Source of the DNA: Candidatus Zymogenaceae bacterium
GTDB taxonomy: Bacteria; Desulfobacterota; Zymogenia; Zymogenales; Zymogenaceae
NCBI GenBank assembly: GCA_016933535.1
Contig: JAFGAS010000035.1
Location: forward strand, 124,001-188,000
Length of the DNA: 64,000 nucleotides
Reading direction: 5' to 3'
The notes under the pieces were generated by a model. That model made no database searches. It saw only the letters and a list, made by a program, of their open reading frames with translations, and was not told the DNA's origin. The position numbers and the translations under genes are program-made. Below are positions 9,566-17,786 of the stretch, one piece after another (within the stretch, counting starts at the first letter, position 1; each line of letters begins with the position of its first letter).

Positions 9566-9876
9566 GTAATCTCCCCACGTATTCAGGCGTCCGCTTCTAT
9601 TCATTATTCTTCCTCATCCCTTTTTGCCAATACATCGCGGTATCAGCCGTATGGATGAGCGCCATGAGCGAGTCGCCCGCCCTCAGGGTGGCGATCCCCA
9701 CGCTGATGTCGATTCCGTGAACCCGTGTGATGACGTTCCTGCGGATTCGGTCGGACACCTTGCGTGCCTCATCTCTGGTGGAAGAGGGCAGGATTATGGC
9801 AAACTCGCCGCCACCGTATCGGAAGGCCGTATCCACGTCCCGCCTGACGGAGCTTTTTACGATCTCGCCGACCAGG
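9566..9876 (-). pseudogene. Truncated GGDEF-domain copy
   Basis: This 311-bp stretch is a diverged duplicate (about nine bases in ten identical by eye) of 11659-11969, the 3' end of the intact PAS-PAS-GGDEF gene plus its immediate downstream flank. Only the last 90 or so codons are kept, from LVGEIV to the stop at 9597. The signature has changed from GGDEF to GGGEF, which would remove a residue needed for metal binding, and there is no ribosome binding site or N-terminal part. It is read as a non-functional fragment left by duplication. Confidence 0.85.
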
Positions 9877-9908
9877 CCGCCACGGGCCCCATAAATGCTA
9901 CCACTACG

Positions 9909-10030
9909 GGTTCTAATGTGTCACTGCCCGTAGGGGCGGCATTCATGCCGCCCGTCGTTTCCGACTGGCTTTGTGCCGGTTCTATATTTCAGGAGGAAGA
10001 TATGTGTGGCGAACTAGTATGCACTAAGCA
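9909..10030. repeat. Palindrome-containing repeat, copy 1
   Basis: Begins GGTTCTAATGTGT and contains the hairpin GGGCGGCAT-TC-ATGCCGCCC, then a less conserved tail ending near AGTATGCAC. It matches 11431-11546 in the same orientation. The palindrome core is REP-like. It lies 32 bp from the end of the GGDEF fragment. Confidence 0.75.
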
Positions 10031-10112
10031 TAAGAATAGGGGGTAAATCTCCTCTTATCTTCTGCCGCTCCTGATGTTCATCAATTCAATCCTCTTTCTT
10101 AAAGACAGGCGC

Positions 10113-10952
10113 TCAAGTGGAAAGTATTTTTGTCGCCACTACTATATCCTGGTAGCTCAGAAACATATCCCTGTCACACCAGGAACCATAGTGGATTGGC
10201 TCATTAATGCTGAGCTTGTATCTGGAAAATAGTCCTTTCACAAAATCCTCATGGTAGGCAATCGCAGATTCCGGATTATCGATATCAACCGTTAAACATT
10301 GCTGGACCTTGTGCTTGAAATCGAGAGTACTGCGGCCTAAGCGAATAAGGTCCGTGGATTGCTCATTTAAGAGAAAAAAGGTGATGAGACACGTTCCGTT
10401 TTGCTTAAGCACACGCGATACCTCGGACGTATAGTGCTCAACGTCTAATGGAAGCATATGCGTGAATACCGATGTCAAGAAAACGAAATCAAAGGAATTA
10501 TCCTTAAAAGGAAAGACGAAATCTTTTGCCCTCAGTTTTCCACTCGGATTGTATGCCTTGTTAAGAATGTCAACATGGTGAAAATGGAAATTACTAAATC
10601 TGGATGAAATATGCGTTTGACACCAGTCAATCCCGCTTTTTACTATATCAAAACCATTGTATTCGCCCTCTTGAGAGAGGTACCTGGTCAAGGGAACCGC
10701 CATTCTCCCGATTCCGCAACCAACGTCCAAGACTCGTTGGTTTGGGCGAAGATTTGATAATTCTATAAAATAGCGTTTAAACTCATTTCCAATTTCCCTA
10801 AAATCGCCGTTACCAACGAAAATCATTGATTCGGGCGGAGTTAAACTGTATCGCTTTTTTACTTGTTCAACGATATTTTTTATAGAATAGTAGATCCTTC
10901 TGAGGGCCGGTCTTAAAAATGCGGGAACGAGTTTTTTTCCATGCATTCTCAT
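10113..10952 (-). CDS. Class I SAM-dependent methyltransferase
   Basis: About 279 residues. The SAM-binding motif I is VLDVGCGIGRM, followed by GFDIVKSGIDWCQ (motif II acidic residue), a DILNKAY segment, and FDFVFLTSVFTHMLPLDVEHYTSEVSRVLK, the usual post-I to motif III run of small-molecule or sugar methyltransferases. The start at 10952 is a choice; GGGG lies rather far upstream, and a TTG ten codons earlier is possible. The gene is strikingly AT-rich (several 60-base rows are near one third G+C), unlike the genome around it, and it is flanked by the two copies of the repeat at 9909 and 11431. Transfer as a unit with the GT4 gene for surface glycan synthesis is plausible but unproved. Confidence 0.83.
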   Translation of the reverse strand: MRMHGKKLVPAFLRPALRRIYYSIKNIVEQVKKRYSLTPPESMIFVGNGDFREIGNEFKRYFIELSNLRPNQRVLDVGCGIGRMAVPLTRYLSQEGEYNGFDIVKSGIDWCQTHISSRFSNFHFHHVDILNKAYNPSGKLRAKDFVFPFKDNSFDFVFLTSVFTHMLPLDVEHYTSEVSRVLKQNGTCLITFFLLNEQSTDLIRLGRSTLDFKHKVQQCLTVDIDNPESAIAYHEDFVKGLFSRYKLSINEPIHYGSWCDRDMFLSYQDIVVATKILST

Positions 10953-10982
10953 GTTATCGTTATCCCCTGTTATAGCGGCCAA

Positions 10983-11430
10983 AATATTTTAATATGTAAT
11001 GCGATAATGCGCAAATTCTAATTTACCTTACTAAACCTGTCAAATCATTTTCTGTATGATCCGTAGCTGCGACTATCCAAACCGAAACTTATATAGGAGT
11101 TACCACTCATAAACGATGAAGATAAATCTAATCGGATAAGACCCTGCCTCGGCAATTGAGGATGAGAGCAAAGGGGTTTTAGTAATTTCGGGTATTTGGA
11201 GCTGGTAGCAATAGAAATATAGGAATTGGTGGGAGCGATCCCGGATGCCGATGCACAGAGTAATATGATAACCGGCAGGCAGGTGTACGAGATTGCCGTG
11301 TCGCCTTCGGCTCCTGGCGATGATAAGACCGGGTTTGCCGAATAACTACGGGGTACGCCCGAACAGGGCCTCTCTGACGGGGGTAAGGGGAACGCACGAC
11401 ATAATAACGGCGGCCGACAAGACCGCCGAA
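10983..11430. other. Gene-free AT-rich to mixed stretch upstream of the methyltransferase
   Basis: I find no frame with a ribosome binding site and recognisable protein here. The part next to the methyltransferase is AT-rich and probably holds its promoter; the part from about 11280 returns to the genomic composition and runs into repeat copy 2. Confidence 0.4.
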
Positions 11431-11546
11431 GGTTCTAATGTGTTACTATCCGTAGGGCGGCATTCATGCCGCCCGGCGTTTCCGACCGGCTTCGGCCCGT
11501 TTTCTTTTCGGCAGGAAATATGTGACGAACCAGTATGCACGAAGTG
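11431..11546. repeat. Palindrome-containing repeat, copy 2
   Basis: Direct repeat of 9909-10030, with the same GGTTCTAATGTGT opening and the same GGGCGGCAT-TC-ATGCCGCCC hairpin. Here it precedes the GGDEF sequence (11659 on), whereas copy 1 follows its GGDEF fragment. Confidence 0.75.
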
Positions 11547-11689
11547 TGGATCGGTCAACTGGATTTTACCCCAGAGGGACGAGGATGCGGTAATGATGTG
11601 CCTCCACACGATAATAGCAGGTTCGTATCATTCTAAATGGGTTCACCCCGGCATTGGAGTGATCTCCTCATGTATTTAAGCGTCCGCGT

Positions 11690-13144
11690 CTATTCCTTAT
11701 TCTTCCTCATCCCTTTTTGCCTATACATCGCGGTATCGGCCGTATGTATGAGCGCCATGAGCGAGTCGCCCGCATTCAGAGAGGCGATCCCCACACTGAT
11801 GTCTATTCCGTGAACCCGTGTGATGACATTCCTGCGGATTCGATCGGACACCTTGCGGGCCTCATCTCTGGTGGAAGAGGGCAGTATTATGGCAAACTCG
11901 TCGCCGCCGTATCGGAAGGCCGTATCCACGTCCCGCCTGATGGAGTTTTTTACGATCTCGCCGACCAGCCGCAGTACTTCATCGCCGGCCAGGTGTCCGT
12001 ATGTGTCGTTATAGGCCTTGAAGTCGTCAAGATCGAAGATGATCAGGCACAGCGGATAGCCCATCCTCTGCGCCCGCTTGGACTCCTCGGCGATCTTGAC
12101 GTAGAAATGGCGCTGATTGGAGAGCCCGGTGAGGTTGTCGGTAATAGAGAGGCGCCGCAGCTCTTCCTCGAGTTTTTTTTGCTCGGTGATATCCTGGGCG
12201 ATGCCCCGAAAACCGATCGGCCTGCCCAGGGAGTCGATGATCAGTGAGACGGACACCTCCACAAAGCTCATGGCCCCGTCGTGTCGTATCAATGCCCAGT
12301 CGAGGGCCTTGGCGGGTTTTCCCGTCTTATAGACGGTATAGAAGGTCCTGAAGACGCGCCGGGCGGTCCTTTCGTCCATAAACTGCCGATAGGAAAGGGT
12401 CGGTATCTCGTCGGTTGGATAGCCGATAGTCCTTACCAGCGAATCGTTATAGAAGGTGATGCGGCCCGAAAGATCGACCTCGTAGTATCCCTCCTGTATG
12501 TTTTCGATGATCGTCCGGTGCTTTTGTTCCGATTCACTCAGGGCGTCCTGGGCCCGCTTCCTGTCGGTGATGTCCCGGGCGATCGCCTGAAATCCGATGA
12601 CGGCATCATTCTCCCGCAGAAGCTGGACGTATTGACCGATCCAGAGTATATCGCCCGTCTTTTTCAGGAGCGGCAGTTCCAGGTACGAATCGTGCGTACG
12701 TTTTACGAACTGGATCCCGTAAAACTTCTCCACCTTTTTCCGATAGGAGGTGGGAAGAAGGTCCCGATAGTCCTTGCCCATTATTTCCTTTTTCGAATAC
12801 CCGAGGAGCTTTGCGGCAACGCTGTTGAGCATGGTGAAACAGCCCCGCTCGTCGGTCCGATAGATAATATCGTTTGCCTGATCGATAAGCTGGCGATATC
12901 TCTTTTCGTTCTCAATGACCGTCATAATTCGAGCGGTCATTTTCCTCAGGGCCTGGGGGGGCGAGAAGCTGTGGGACGTCTCTTGAGTCTTTTCGTCGAC
13001 GGCCTTAATGAGGGCCGATATCTCGCGTTCCAAAGCATCAGCCTTTTCCCGGAAGTGGATGAGAGAACGGTTTGATGCCTCAAGATCTTTTTGGCAACCG
13101 ATCAGCTCGGCGATCAGCTGCTCTCTTGTCTTTTCCTGTTTCAT
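11690..13144 (-). CDS. PAS-PAS-GGDEF diguanylate cyclase
   Basis: About 484 residues. An N-terminal coiled-coil-like stretch is followed by two PAS domains (each ending in the PAC-type GFQAIARDITDRK or GFRGIAQDITEQKK) and a GGDEF domain with the intact signature YGGDEF. RDVD lies five residues before it, the RxxD inhibitory site for c-di-GMP feedback. The predicted reaction is 2 GTP to c-di-GMP under control of a cytoplasmic PAS signal; no membrane segment is visible. The start at 13144 (MKQEKTREQ) is preferred: upstream codons are arginine-rich and implausible. The last 93 or so codons and the 3' flank are duplicated at 9566-9876. Confidence 0.92.
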   Translation of the reverse strand: MKQEKTREQLIAELIGCQKDLEASNRSLIHFREKADALEREISALIKAVDEKTQETSHSFSPPQALRKMTARIMTVIENEKRYRQLIDQANDIIYRTDERGCFTMLNSVAAKLLGYSKKEIMGKDYRDLLPTSYRKKVEKFYGIQFVKRTHDSYLELPLLKKTGDILWIGQYVQLLRENDAVIGFQAIARDITDRKRAQDALSESEQKHRTIIENIQEGYYEVDLSGRITFYNDSLVRTIGYPTDEIPTLSYRQFMDERTARRVFRTFYTVYKTGKPAKALDWALIRHDGAMSFVEVSVSLIIDSLGRPIGFRGIAQDITEQKKLEEELRRLSITDNLTGLSNQRHFYVKIAEESKRAQRMGYPLCLIIFDLDDFKAYNDTYGHLAGDEVLRLVGEIVKNSIRRDVDTAFRYGGDEFAIILPSSTRDEARKVSDRIRRNVITRVHGIDISVGIASLNAGDSLMALIHTADTAMYRQKGMRKNKE

Positions 13145-13310
13145 TTCTCTTTGAGTTGACCCATCGACGATATTTTTGATTATAATATCAGATAATCCCG
13201 CGCGTGACAAGGCGGCGGTACGATACTCAGGGGCAAATACGGGATGCCGTCGCCGGCGGCGCGGGCGTGTCACCGATAAGCGGGTTTTCGATTATTCGGT
13301 CGTTTTTCGC

Positions 13311-13339
13311 TTGACATCGAGACGCAGCACATGTATAAG
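13311..13339 (+). promoter_or_regulatory. Promoter of the TetR-acyl-CoA synthetase pair
   Basis: TTGACA (13311-13316), 17-bp spacer, TATAAG (13334-13339). The dyad at 13340 abuts the -10 box, so a bound repressor would cover the start site. Confidence 0.75.
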
Positions 13340-13357
13340 CGAACGAACGTTCATTCG
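13340..13357 (+). promoter_or_regulatory. TetR-type operator, FadR-like dyad 1
   Basis: CGAACGAACGTTCATTCG, an 18-bp near-perfect palindrome. Centred alignment with the dyads at 20623 and 51947 shows the shared core GAAYGA(A/G) over (A/T)TCATTC. Confidence 0.7.
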
Positions 13358-13471
13358 GAATTGCGCGGTTACGATCTTCCCGTTCACGCTCCGATCGGAG
13401 CTCATCTCGCCGGTCTGCCGCGGTCACAACAGCCATCGTTTTTAGGGCGTATTCATCATCTTGGGGTTTCT

Positions 13472-14077
13472 ATGTCTCGGGTGCCGTCTCGAGTTAAAGA
13501 TAAGGAGCTTGTCGACGAAAGGAGAAGGGCTATCGTCGAGGGGGCTATATCGGTCTTCAAACAGAAGGGATATCAGAAAGCCACGGTGCGCGAGATCGCG
13601 CAGGCGGCCCATCTCGGGACCGGCAGCATATACGACTACGTAAAATCCAAGGACGATATCCTCTTCCTCTTCTATGAAAACTATATGAACAGCTTCTACG
13701 AGAAGCTTATGAGGTCGGACAACGAGAATGACGACCCGAGACATGCCCTGGCGGGGGCCTATCGTTCTCTTATCGAGGTCTGTTTTGAGCTCGAAGATCA
13801 GGTAATGCTGGCCTATACCCAGGCGATGTATATGAAGAACCGGTACCTCAAGAACATCCTTGCCCGCGAGGCCGAGATCGTGGATACGTTCAAGGCAATC
13901 ATCGTCGACTGCGGTCTGTCCGATCACGAGGCGGGACTAGCGGCAAACTACCTGGTTTTCTCGGCGACCTTCGGCGTTTTGAGGCGCTGGAATCTCAGAA
14001 AATACTATACTAAACAGGAGTTGACGGATTACCTGATCCGTGAAAATATCCGGGAATTTATGGAGACCACTATATAG
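13472..14077 (+). CDS. TetR/AcrR family transcriptional regulator
   Basis: 201 residues from the ATG at 13472 (GGGG 5 nt upstream); the frame is open further upstream but that part overlaps the promoter and operator. The N-terminal TetR DNA-binding domain reads RRAIVEGAISVFKQKGYQKATVREIAQAAHLGTGSIYDYVKSKDDIL. The ligand-binding half is all-helical and not diagnostic. It is the first gene of a transcript with the acyl-CoA synthetase 28 bp downstream and is preceded by an operator-like dyad, so autoregulation and control of the synthetase are likely, with an acyl-CoA or related inducer as the natural guess. Confidence 0.88.
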   Translation: MSRVPSRVKDKELVDERRRAIVEGAISVFKQKGYQKATVREIAQAAHLGTGSIYDYVKSKDDILFLFYENYMNSFYEKLMRSDNENDDPRHALAGAYRSLIEVCFELEDQVMLAYTQAMYMKNRYLKNILAREAEIVDTFKAIIVDCGLSDHEAGLAANYLVFSATFGVLRRWNLRKYYTKQELTDYLIRENIREFMETTI

Positions 14078-14105
14078 ATATTCTATAAGACAAAAGGAGG
14101 AATGT

Positions 14106-16028
14106 ATGCATCACGATGAAAGCAGATTCTTGCCGTATACCGACTACGAAAAACTCCATACGATGTCGGTAACGGAACCGGAGAAGTTCTGGGGCGGTTG
14201 TGCCGAGTATCTCCACTGGTACAAGAAATGGGACAAGGTCCTCGACGACTCCAAGGCCCCGTTCTATCGCTGGTTTGTGGGTGGCAAGACCAATATCTGC
14301 TACAACGCCGTGGACCGGCACGCCCTCGGAGACAAACGGGGCATGGCGGCCATTATCTGGGAGTCGCCGACGACCGGAAAGTCGAGCGTTATGACCTATT
14401 TCCAGCTCTACCGTGAGGTTAACCGCTTCGCCGGTGTCCTCAAAAACCTCGGTGTCAAAAAGGGCGATCGGGTCATCATCTACATGCCGATGGTGCCGGA
14501 GGCGGCCGTGGCGATGCTGGCGTGCGTTCGTATAGGAGCCATCCACAGCGTCGTCTTCGGCGGTTTTTCAACCGAGTCGCTGGCCGACCGGATCAACGAT
14601 GCCGCCCCGAAGGTAGTGGTATGCGCCGAGGCGGGCAGTCGAAAGGGCAACGTCGTTCCCTTAAAGAAAATCATCGACGATTCGCTGGCCGCCGCAAAGG
14701 TGAAGGTCGAGAAAGTAATCGTGCTCAACCGGGGAATCGGCGAGCTTAACCTGGTGGCCGGCAGGGACATCCTCTGGGACGAGGCGATGGAAAAACACGG
14801 CGAGGTTTTCGTCGAGCCGGAACAGCTCGATTCCACCGATCCTTCATATATCCTTTACACCTCCGGGACCACCGGGAAACCGAAAGGCGTGGTGCGCGAC
14901 ACCGGTGGGTATATGGTGGCGCTGCACGCCTCAATGGGGCAGATATACGATGTGGGGGAGGGGGATGTCTATTTTTCCACCTCGGACATCGGCTGGGTGG
15001 TGGGCCACTCCTACATTGTCTACGCGCCGCTCCTCAAAGGGGTGCCGACAATAATGTTCGAAGGAACGCCCGACTATCCGAACCCGGGTGTCTGGTGGGA
15101 CGTGGTGGCAAAATACGGGGTTACCACGATGTTCTCCGCCCCGACGGCCATGCGTGTCTTGAGAAAGTTTCCCGAGACCTGGTTCAAGGAAAAGGACCTG
15201 AGCTCCCTCAAGTATGTCTTCCTGGCCGGCGAGCCGCTGGACGAGCCGACATACCATTGGGCGACGGATGCGCTGGGAACCAAGGTCATCGATCACTACT
15301 GGCAGACCGAGTCGGGCTGGCCAATGTTGACCAATATGCCGGGTGTCGAGTTTCTCCCCATCAAGCCGGGATCTCCGACCAAGGGGGCCATGGGGTATCA
15401 GTTCCTCGTCGTCAACGAGAAGGGAGAAGAGATCCCCCGGGGCGAGAAGGGGTTCCTCGTAGCCAAGGGCCCGATTCCTCCCGGCACCCTCATGACGATC
15501 TGGGGTGACGACGAACGCTATAAGGAAAGCTACTGGGACTTCTACCCGGGCAAGATGTTCTACCACACGGGCGATTTTGCGATCATGGATAAAGACGGCT
15601 ACCTCTGGATGCTGGGACGGGCCGACGAAGTGATCAACGTGGCCGGTCACCGGCTGGGTACCCGCGAGGTGGAGGAGATCCTGTCCAGCCATCCGAAGGT
15701 AGCCGAGACCTCGGTCATCGGGATAAAGGACGACCTGAAAGGCGAGGCGATATCGGCCTTCGTGGTCCTTAAGGCCGACGTTACGCCGAGCCCCGAGATT
15801 GAAAAAGAGCTCATTAAGCTCATTCGGGATAAAATCGGCGCCATTGCGACGCCCAAGGAAGTTCGCTTCATTCACGCCCTGCCGAAGACGAGGTCGGGCA
15901 AGATCATGCGGCGGGTCATCAAGGCGGTAGCCGAGGGGCAGAAGCTCGGGGATCTGTCCACCATCGAGGATGGTGCTACGGTCGACGAGGTGAAAAAGGC
16001 GCTGGAGACTATGGGGGTGGATAAGTAG
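14106..16028 (+). CDS. Acetyl/propionyl-CoA synthetase (AMP-forming)
   Basis: 640 residues, the usual length for Acs/PrpE. The AMP-binding motif is YTSGTTGKPKG, the later signature YWQTESGWP, and the C-terminal lysine motif PKTRSGKIMRR, whose Lys is the catalytic residue that is acetylated to switch the enzyme off in known family members. The GWVVGHSYIVYAPLLKG segment is closer to propionyl-CoA synthetases than to classical Acs. It turns acetate or propionate plus CoA and ATP into acyl-CoA, AMP and PPi. The start is fixed by AAAGGAGGA 4-5 nt before the ATG. A TetR gene precedes it, a terminator follows, and an AcuC-type deacylase lies 3 kb away. Confidence 0.93.
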   Translation: MHHDESRFLPYTDYEKLHTMSVTEPEKFWGGCAEYLHWYKKWDKVLDDSKAPFYRWFVGGKTNICYNAVDRHALGDKRGMAAIIWESPTTGKSSVMTYFQLYREVNRFAGVLKNLGVKKGDRVIIYMPMVPEAAVAMLACVRIGAIHSVVFGGFSTESLADRINDAAPKVVVCAEAGSRKGNVVPLKKIIDDSLAAAKVKVEKVIVLNRGIGELNLVAGRDILWDEAMEKHGEVFVEPEQLDSTDPSYILYTSGTTGKPKGVVRDTGGYMVALHASMGQIYDVGEGDVYFSTSDIGWVVGHSYIVYAPLLKGVPTIMFEGTPDYPNPGVWWDVVAKYGVTTMFSAPTAMRVLRKFPETWFKEKDLSSLKYVFLAGEPLDEPTYHWATDALGTKVIDHYWQTESGWPMLTNMPGVEFLPIKPGSPTKGAMGYQFLVVNEKGEEIPRGEKGFLVAKGPIPPGTLMTIWGDDERYKESYWDFYPGKMFYHTGDFAIMDKDGYLWMLGRADEVINVAGHRLGTREVEEILSSHPKVAETSVIGIKDDLKGEAISAFVVLKADVTPSPEIEKELIKLIRDKIGAIATPKEVRFIHALPKTRSGKIMRRVIKAVAEGQKLGDLSTIEDGATVDEVKKALETMGVDK

Positions 16029-16057
16029 GGTTTGTGTCCAGAAAACTAGAAAATGAG

Positions 16058-16084
16058 AAAGGCCGGAGTAATCCGGCCTTTCTC
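16058..16084 (+). terminator. Intrinsic terminator after the acyl-CoA synthetase
   Basis: Stem AAAGGCCGGA / TCCGGCCTTT with loop GTAA, followed by TCTCGT; bidirectional in principle. Its exact reverse complement occurs at 16367. Confidence 0.8.
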
Positions 16085-16115
16085 GTATATCGGGTTGGTC
16101 AATTGAGACCTGTTG

Positions 16116-16328
16116 ATGGGCGCGAATCGGGACGACCCGTTTATTTCGTTCCCGCCCTGCAAGGGGCCCATCTGCTTCGGCGAGGTGGGGTTGGACGCAG
16201 ATGTTACAATATGGGCCACGGGAGATGAGCACGAGGTCAGGGAGGTGCTGTGCAGGGCCAAGGGCGACGATGTCTGCAAGATAGTCATTTCTCCGGAACC
16301 CAAGAAAATCGGCTTGGCCGACCGTTGA
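16116..16328 (+). CDS. Small hypothetical protein between two inverted hairpins
   Basis: 70 residues, from ATG with GAG about 8 nt upstream. The protein has three cysteines (PPCKGPICFGEVG and VLCRAKGDD) plus a fourth in DDVCKIVISPEPKK, and the end recalls the Cys-containing tail seen in V4R-like small-ligand-binding domains, but the match is too short to name. It could be a real small metal- or thiol-active protein or the remnant of a longer gene. It is enclosed by two hairpins that are reverse complements of each other. Confidence 0.45.
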   Translation: MGANRDDPFISFPPCKGPICFGEVGLDADVTIWATGDEHEVREVLCRAKGDDVCKIVISPEPKKIGLADR

Positions 16329-16366
16329 TATCCTTTTAATATGCCTAATAATCATTGTGTAAACAG

Positions 16367-16391
16367 AAAGGCCGGATTACTCCGGCCTTTT
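16367..16391. terminator. Bidirectional terminator between the small gene and the first flavoprotein gene
   Basis: Stem AAAGGCCGGA / TCCGGCCTTT with loop TTAC and a T-run on the plus strand; A-run precedes it, so it can also end the minus-strand flavoprotein transcript (stop at 16447). Confidence 0.8.
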
Positions 16392-16446
16392 GTTGTTGGA
16401 TGAGGCGCGCGTTTTTAAGTCTTCGACGAAAGAAGGTGCTCCTTTG

Positions 16447-17484
16447 TTAAGCCAGTTTCTTCCCCAGGTCCTTCTGAACGTCCTTGGCTTCCTTCACGAT
16501 CCGTTCCATTACCTCGGCCACCGTGGGGATATCATTGAGCAGTCCAATGACCTGGCCGACCGGCAAGACGCCTATCTCATGATCGCCGTTTTCGGTTGCC
16601 TTCTTGATTGAGTTAAAGGCATTGGCCATATAGCCGAGAGCTATGGCCTTGTCGAGGCCGGCCGCCATTACGCCGAAAAAGAGCTTGAAAAACGGAAGGC
16701 CGAGCTGCTTGGCGATGGCCCGGGAGTTGACGAAGGCACCGGGGATATTCAAACCCCGCTTGAGAACCTTGTGGGCCGGCGGGGTATCCATTACCCGGGC
16801 GGGCAGGCCGTCAAAATGAGACGAATAGATAGTGTCGTACGGTGTTTTTTCCAGCGACAGGTTCTTGTAGTAGTCGTGCAGCGGGCTTTCTTTCGTGGTC
16901 ATGAATCGGGTCCCCATGGCGACGGCGTCCGCGCCGAGGGCGAGCGCCGATGCAAGACCCCGTCCGTCGGCAAATCCGCCTGCGGCGATGACCGGGATAT
17001 CAAGGGCGTCGGCAAGCGTCGGGATCAGGACGAGGCTTGTTACCGGGCCGCCGTGCCCCGCGGCCTCGTGTCCCGTGACGATAACGGCGTCGGCCCCGTA
17101 ATCCTGGGCGCGCTTGGCATGGCGCACGTTGACGACGGTGGCCATGACCTTGCCGCCGTACTCATGGGCGCGCTTGACGATCCAGTCTCCCTTGCCGAGG
17201 GCGAAGTTTATGACCGGAACCTTTTCTTCGAGGAGGACCTCGGCGTTGGGGGTGGCGCCGGGAAGCATCAGGGAGGCGTTGGCGGCAAACGGCTTTTTTG
17301 TGAGACTTCGTATCTCACGGATGGCTTGTCGCGTCTCGTCGGCCGAAAGCGGGCCGGTCGCCAGGATGCCGAGACCTCCGGCCTCGGAAACCGCGGCGAC
17401 CATCTTCGGAACCGAAATCCAGCTCATTCCCGAAAGGATGATGGGATACTGAATACCGAAAATGTCAGTGATTCGTGTTTTCAT
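16447..17484 (-). CDS. Nitronate monooxygenase/FabK-family flavoprotein, copy 1
   Basis: 345 residues of FMN-binding TIM barrel. Seen: the N-terminal YPIILSGMSWIS phosphate-site region, EAGGLGILATG, the active-site histidine motif VTGHEAAGHGG, and IPVIAAGGFADGRG followed by GADAVAMGTRFM, the FMN phosphate loop. The family covers nitronate monooxygenases (2-nitropropane dioxygenase) and FabK-type enoyl reductases; here the true substrate is unknown. The setting beside acyl-CoA metabolism makes an enoyl-thioester or related reductant role as likely as nitronate detoxification. It has its own TTGCCA-17-TATAGT promoter with an 18-bp dyad behind it, and a tandem paralogue upstream. Confidence 0.88.
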   Translation of the reverse strand: MKTRITDIFGIQYPIILSGMSWISVPKMVAAVSEAGGLGILATGPLSADETRQAIREIRSLTKKPFAANASLMLPGATPNAEVLLEEKVPVINFALGKGDWIVKRAHEYGGKVMATVVNVRHAKRAQDYGADAVIVTGHEAAGHGGPVTSLVLIPTLADALDIPVIAAGGFADGRGLASALALGADAVAMGTRFMTTKESPLHDYYKNLSLEKTPYDTIYSSHFDGLPARVMDTPPAHKVLKRGLNIPGAFVNSRAIAKQLGLPFFKLFFGVMAAGLDKAIALGYMANAFNSIKKATENGDHEIGVLPVGQVIGLLNDIPTVAEVMERIVKEAKDVQKDLGKKLA

Positions 17485-17523
17485 GTTCGTTCTCCTTGCC
17501 GTCGTCTAAAAGAGATCAGATTG

Positions 17524-17542
17524 AAGTGAGTAATAATCACTT
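17524..17542. promoter_or_regulatory. Dyad in the leader of flavoprotein gene 1
   Basis: AAGTGA at 17524 and TCACTT at 17537, separated by 7 bp, about 40 bp before the start codon. Possible regulator site; no family can be assigned. Confidence 0.3.
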
Positions 17543-17561
17543 ACCATTTCGTGAAAAAAAA

Positions 17562-17579
17562 ATTGATTCATTAATCAAT
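17562..17579. promoter_or_regulatory. TetR-like 18-bp dyad at the flavoprotein 1 promoter
   Basis: ATTGATT-CATT-AATCAAT, perfect 7-bp arms and a 4-bp spacer, beginning 10 bp downstream of the -10 box on the minus strand. It has the same size and spacing as the FadR-like dyads but different bases, so a different regulator is likely. Confidence 0.5.
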
Positions 17580-17589
17580 GTGTTGCGCT

Positions 17590-17618
17590 ACTATACCACC
17601 CGAGCTTTTTCTTGGCAA
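17590..17618 (-). promoter_or_regulatory. Promoter of flavoprotein gene 1
   Basis: Minus strand TTGCCA (17613-17618), 17-bp spacer, TATAGT (17590-17595). Confidence 0.6.
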
Positions 17619-17682
17619 GAAAATTTGGATAAAAATACCGTCGGGTGCCGGCATCATACGGTGAATAATTCTTACGTAAAAA

Positions 17683-17707
17683 AACGGCGGGACTTTCTCC
17701 CGCCGTT
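17683..17707 (-). terminator. Intrinsic terminator after flavoprotein gene 2
   Basis: Minus-strand stem AACGGCGGGA / TCCCGCCGTT with a 5-nt loop and a T-run (A-run on plus). It separates the two flavoprotein transcripts. Confidence 0.85.
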
Positions 17708-17786
17708 CAGATCGGTAATCGTACATGCCTCGTTTGGTTAAGCGATTCATGCATAAAGGGCCGAATAGCCCTTTGAAGAACCCGGA

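Noticed and set aside
9505-10046. Plus-strand frames over the GGDEF fragment and repeat
   Set aside because: They are the reverse of the duplicated GGDEF sequence and occur again in the intact copy at 11717, where they are plainly antisense.
14931-16355. Open frame of 474 codons on the minus strand
   Set aside because: It lies opposite the acyl-CoA synthetase, whose motifs are complete. The antisense product is rich in His, Arg and Leu, with no family motif.
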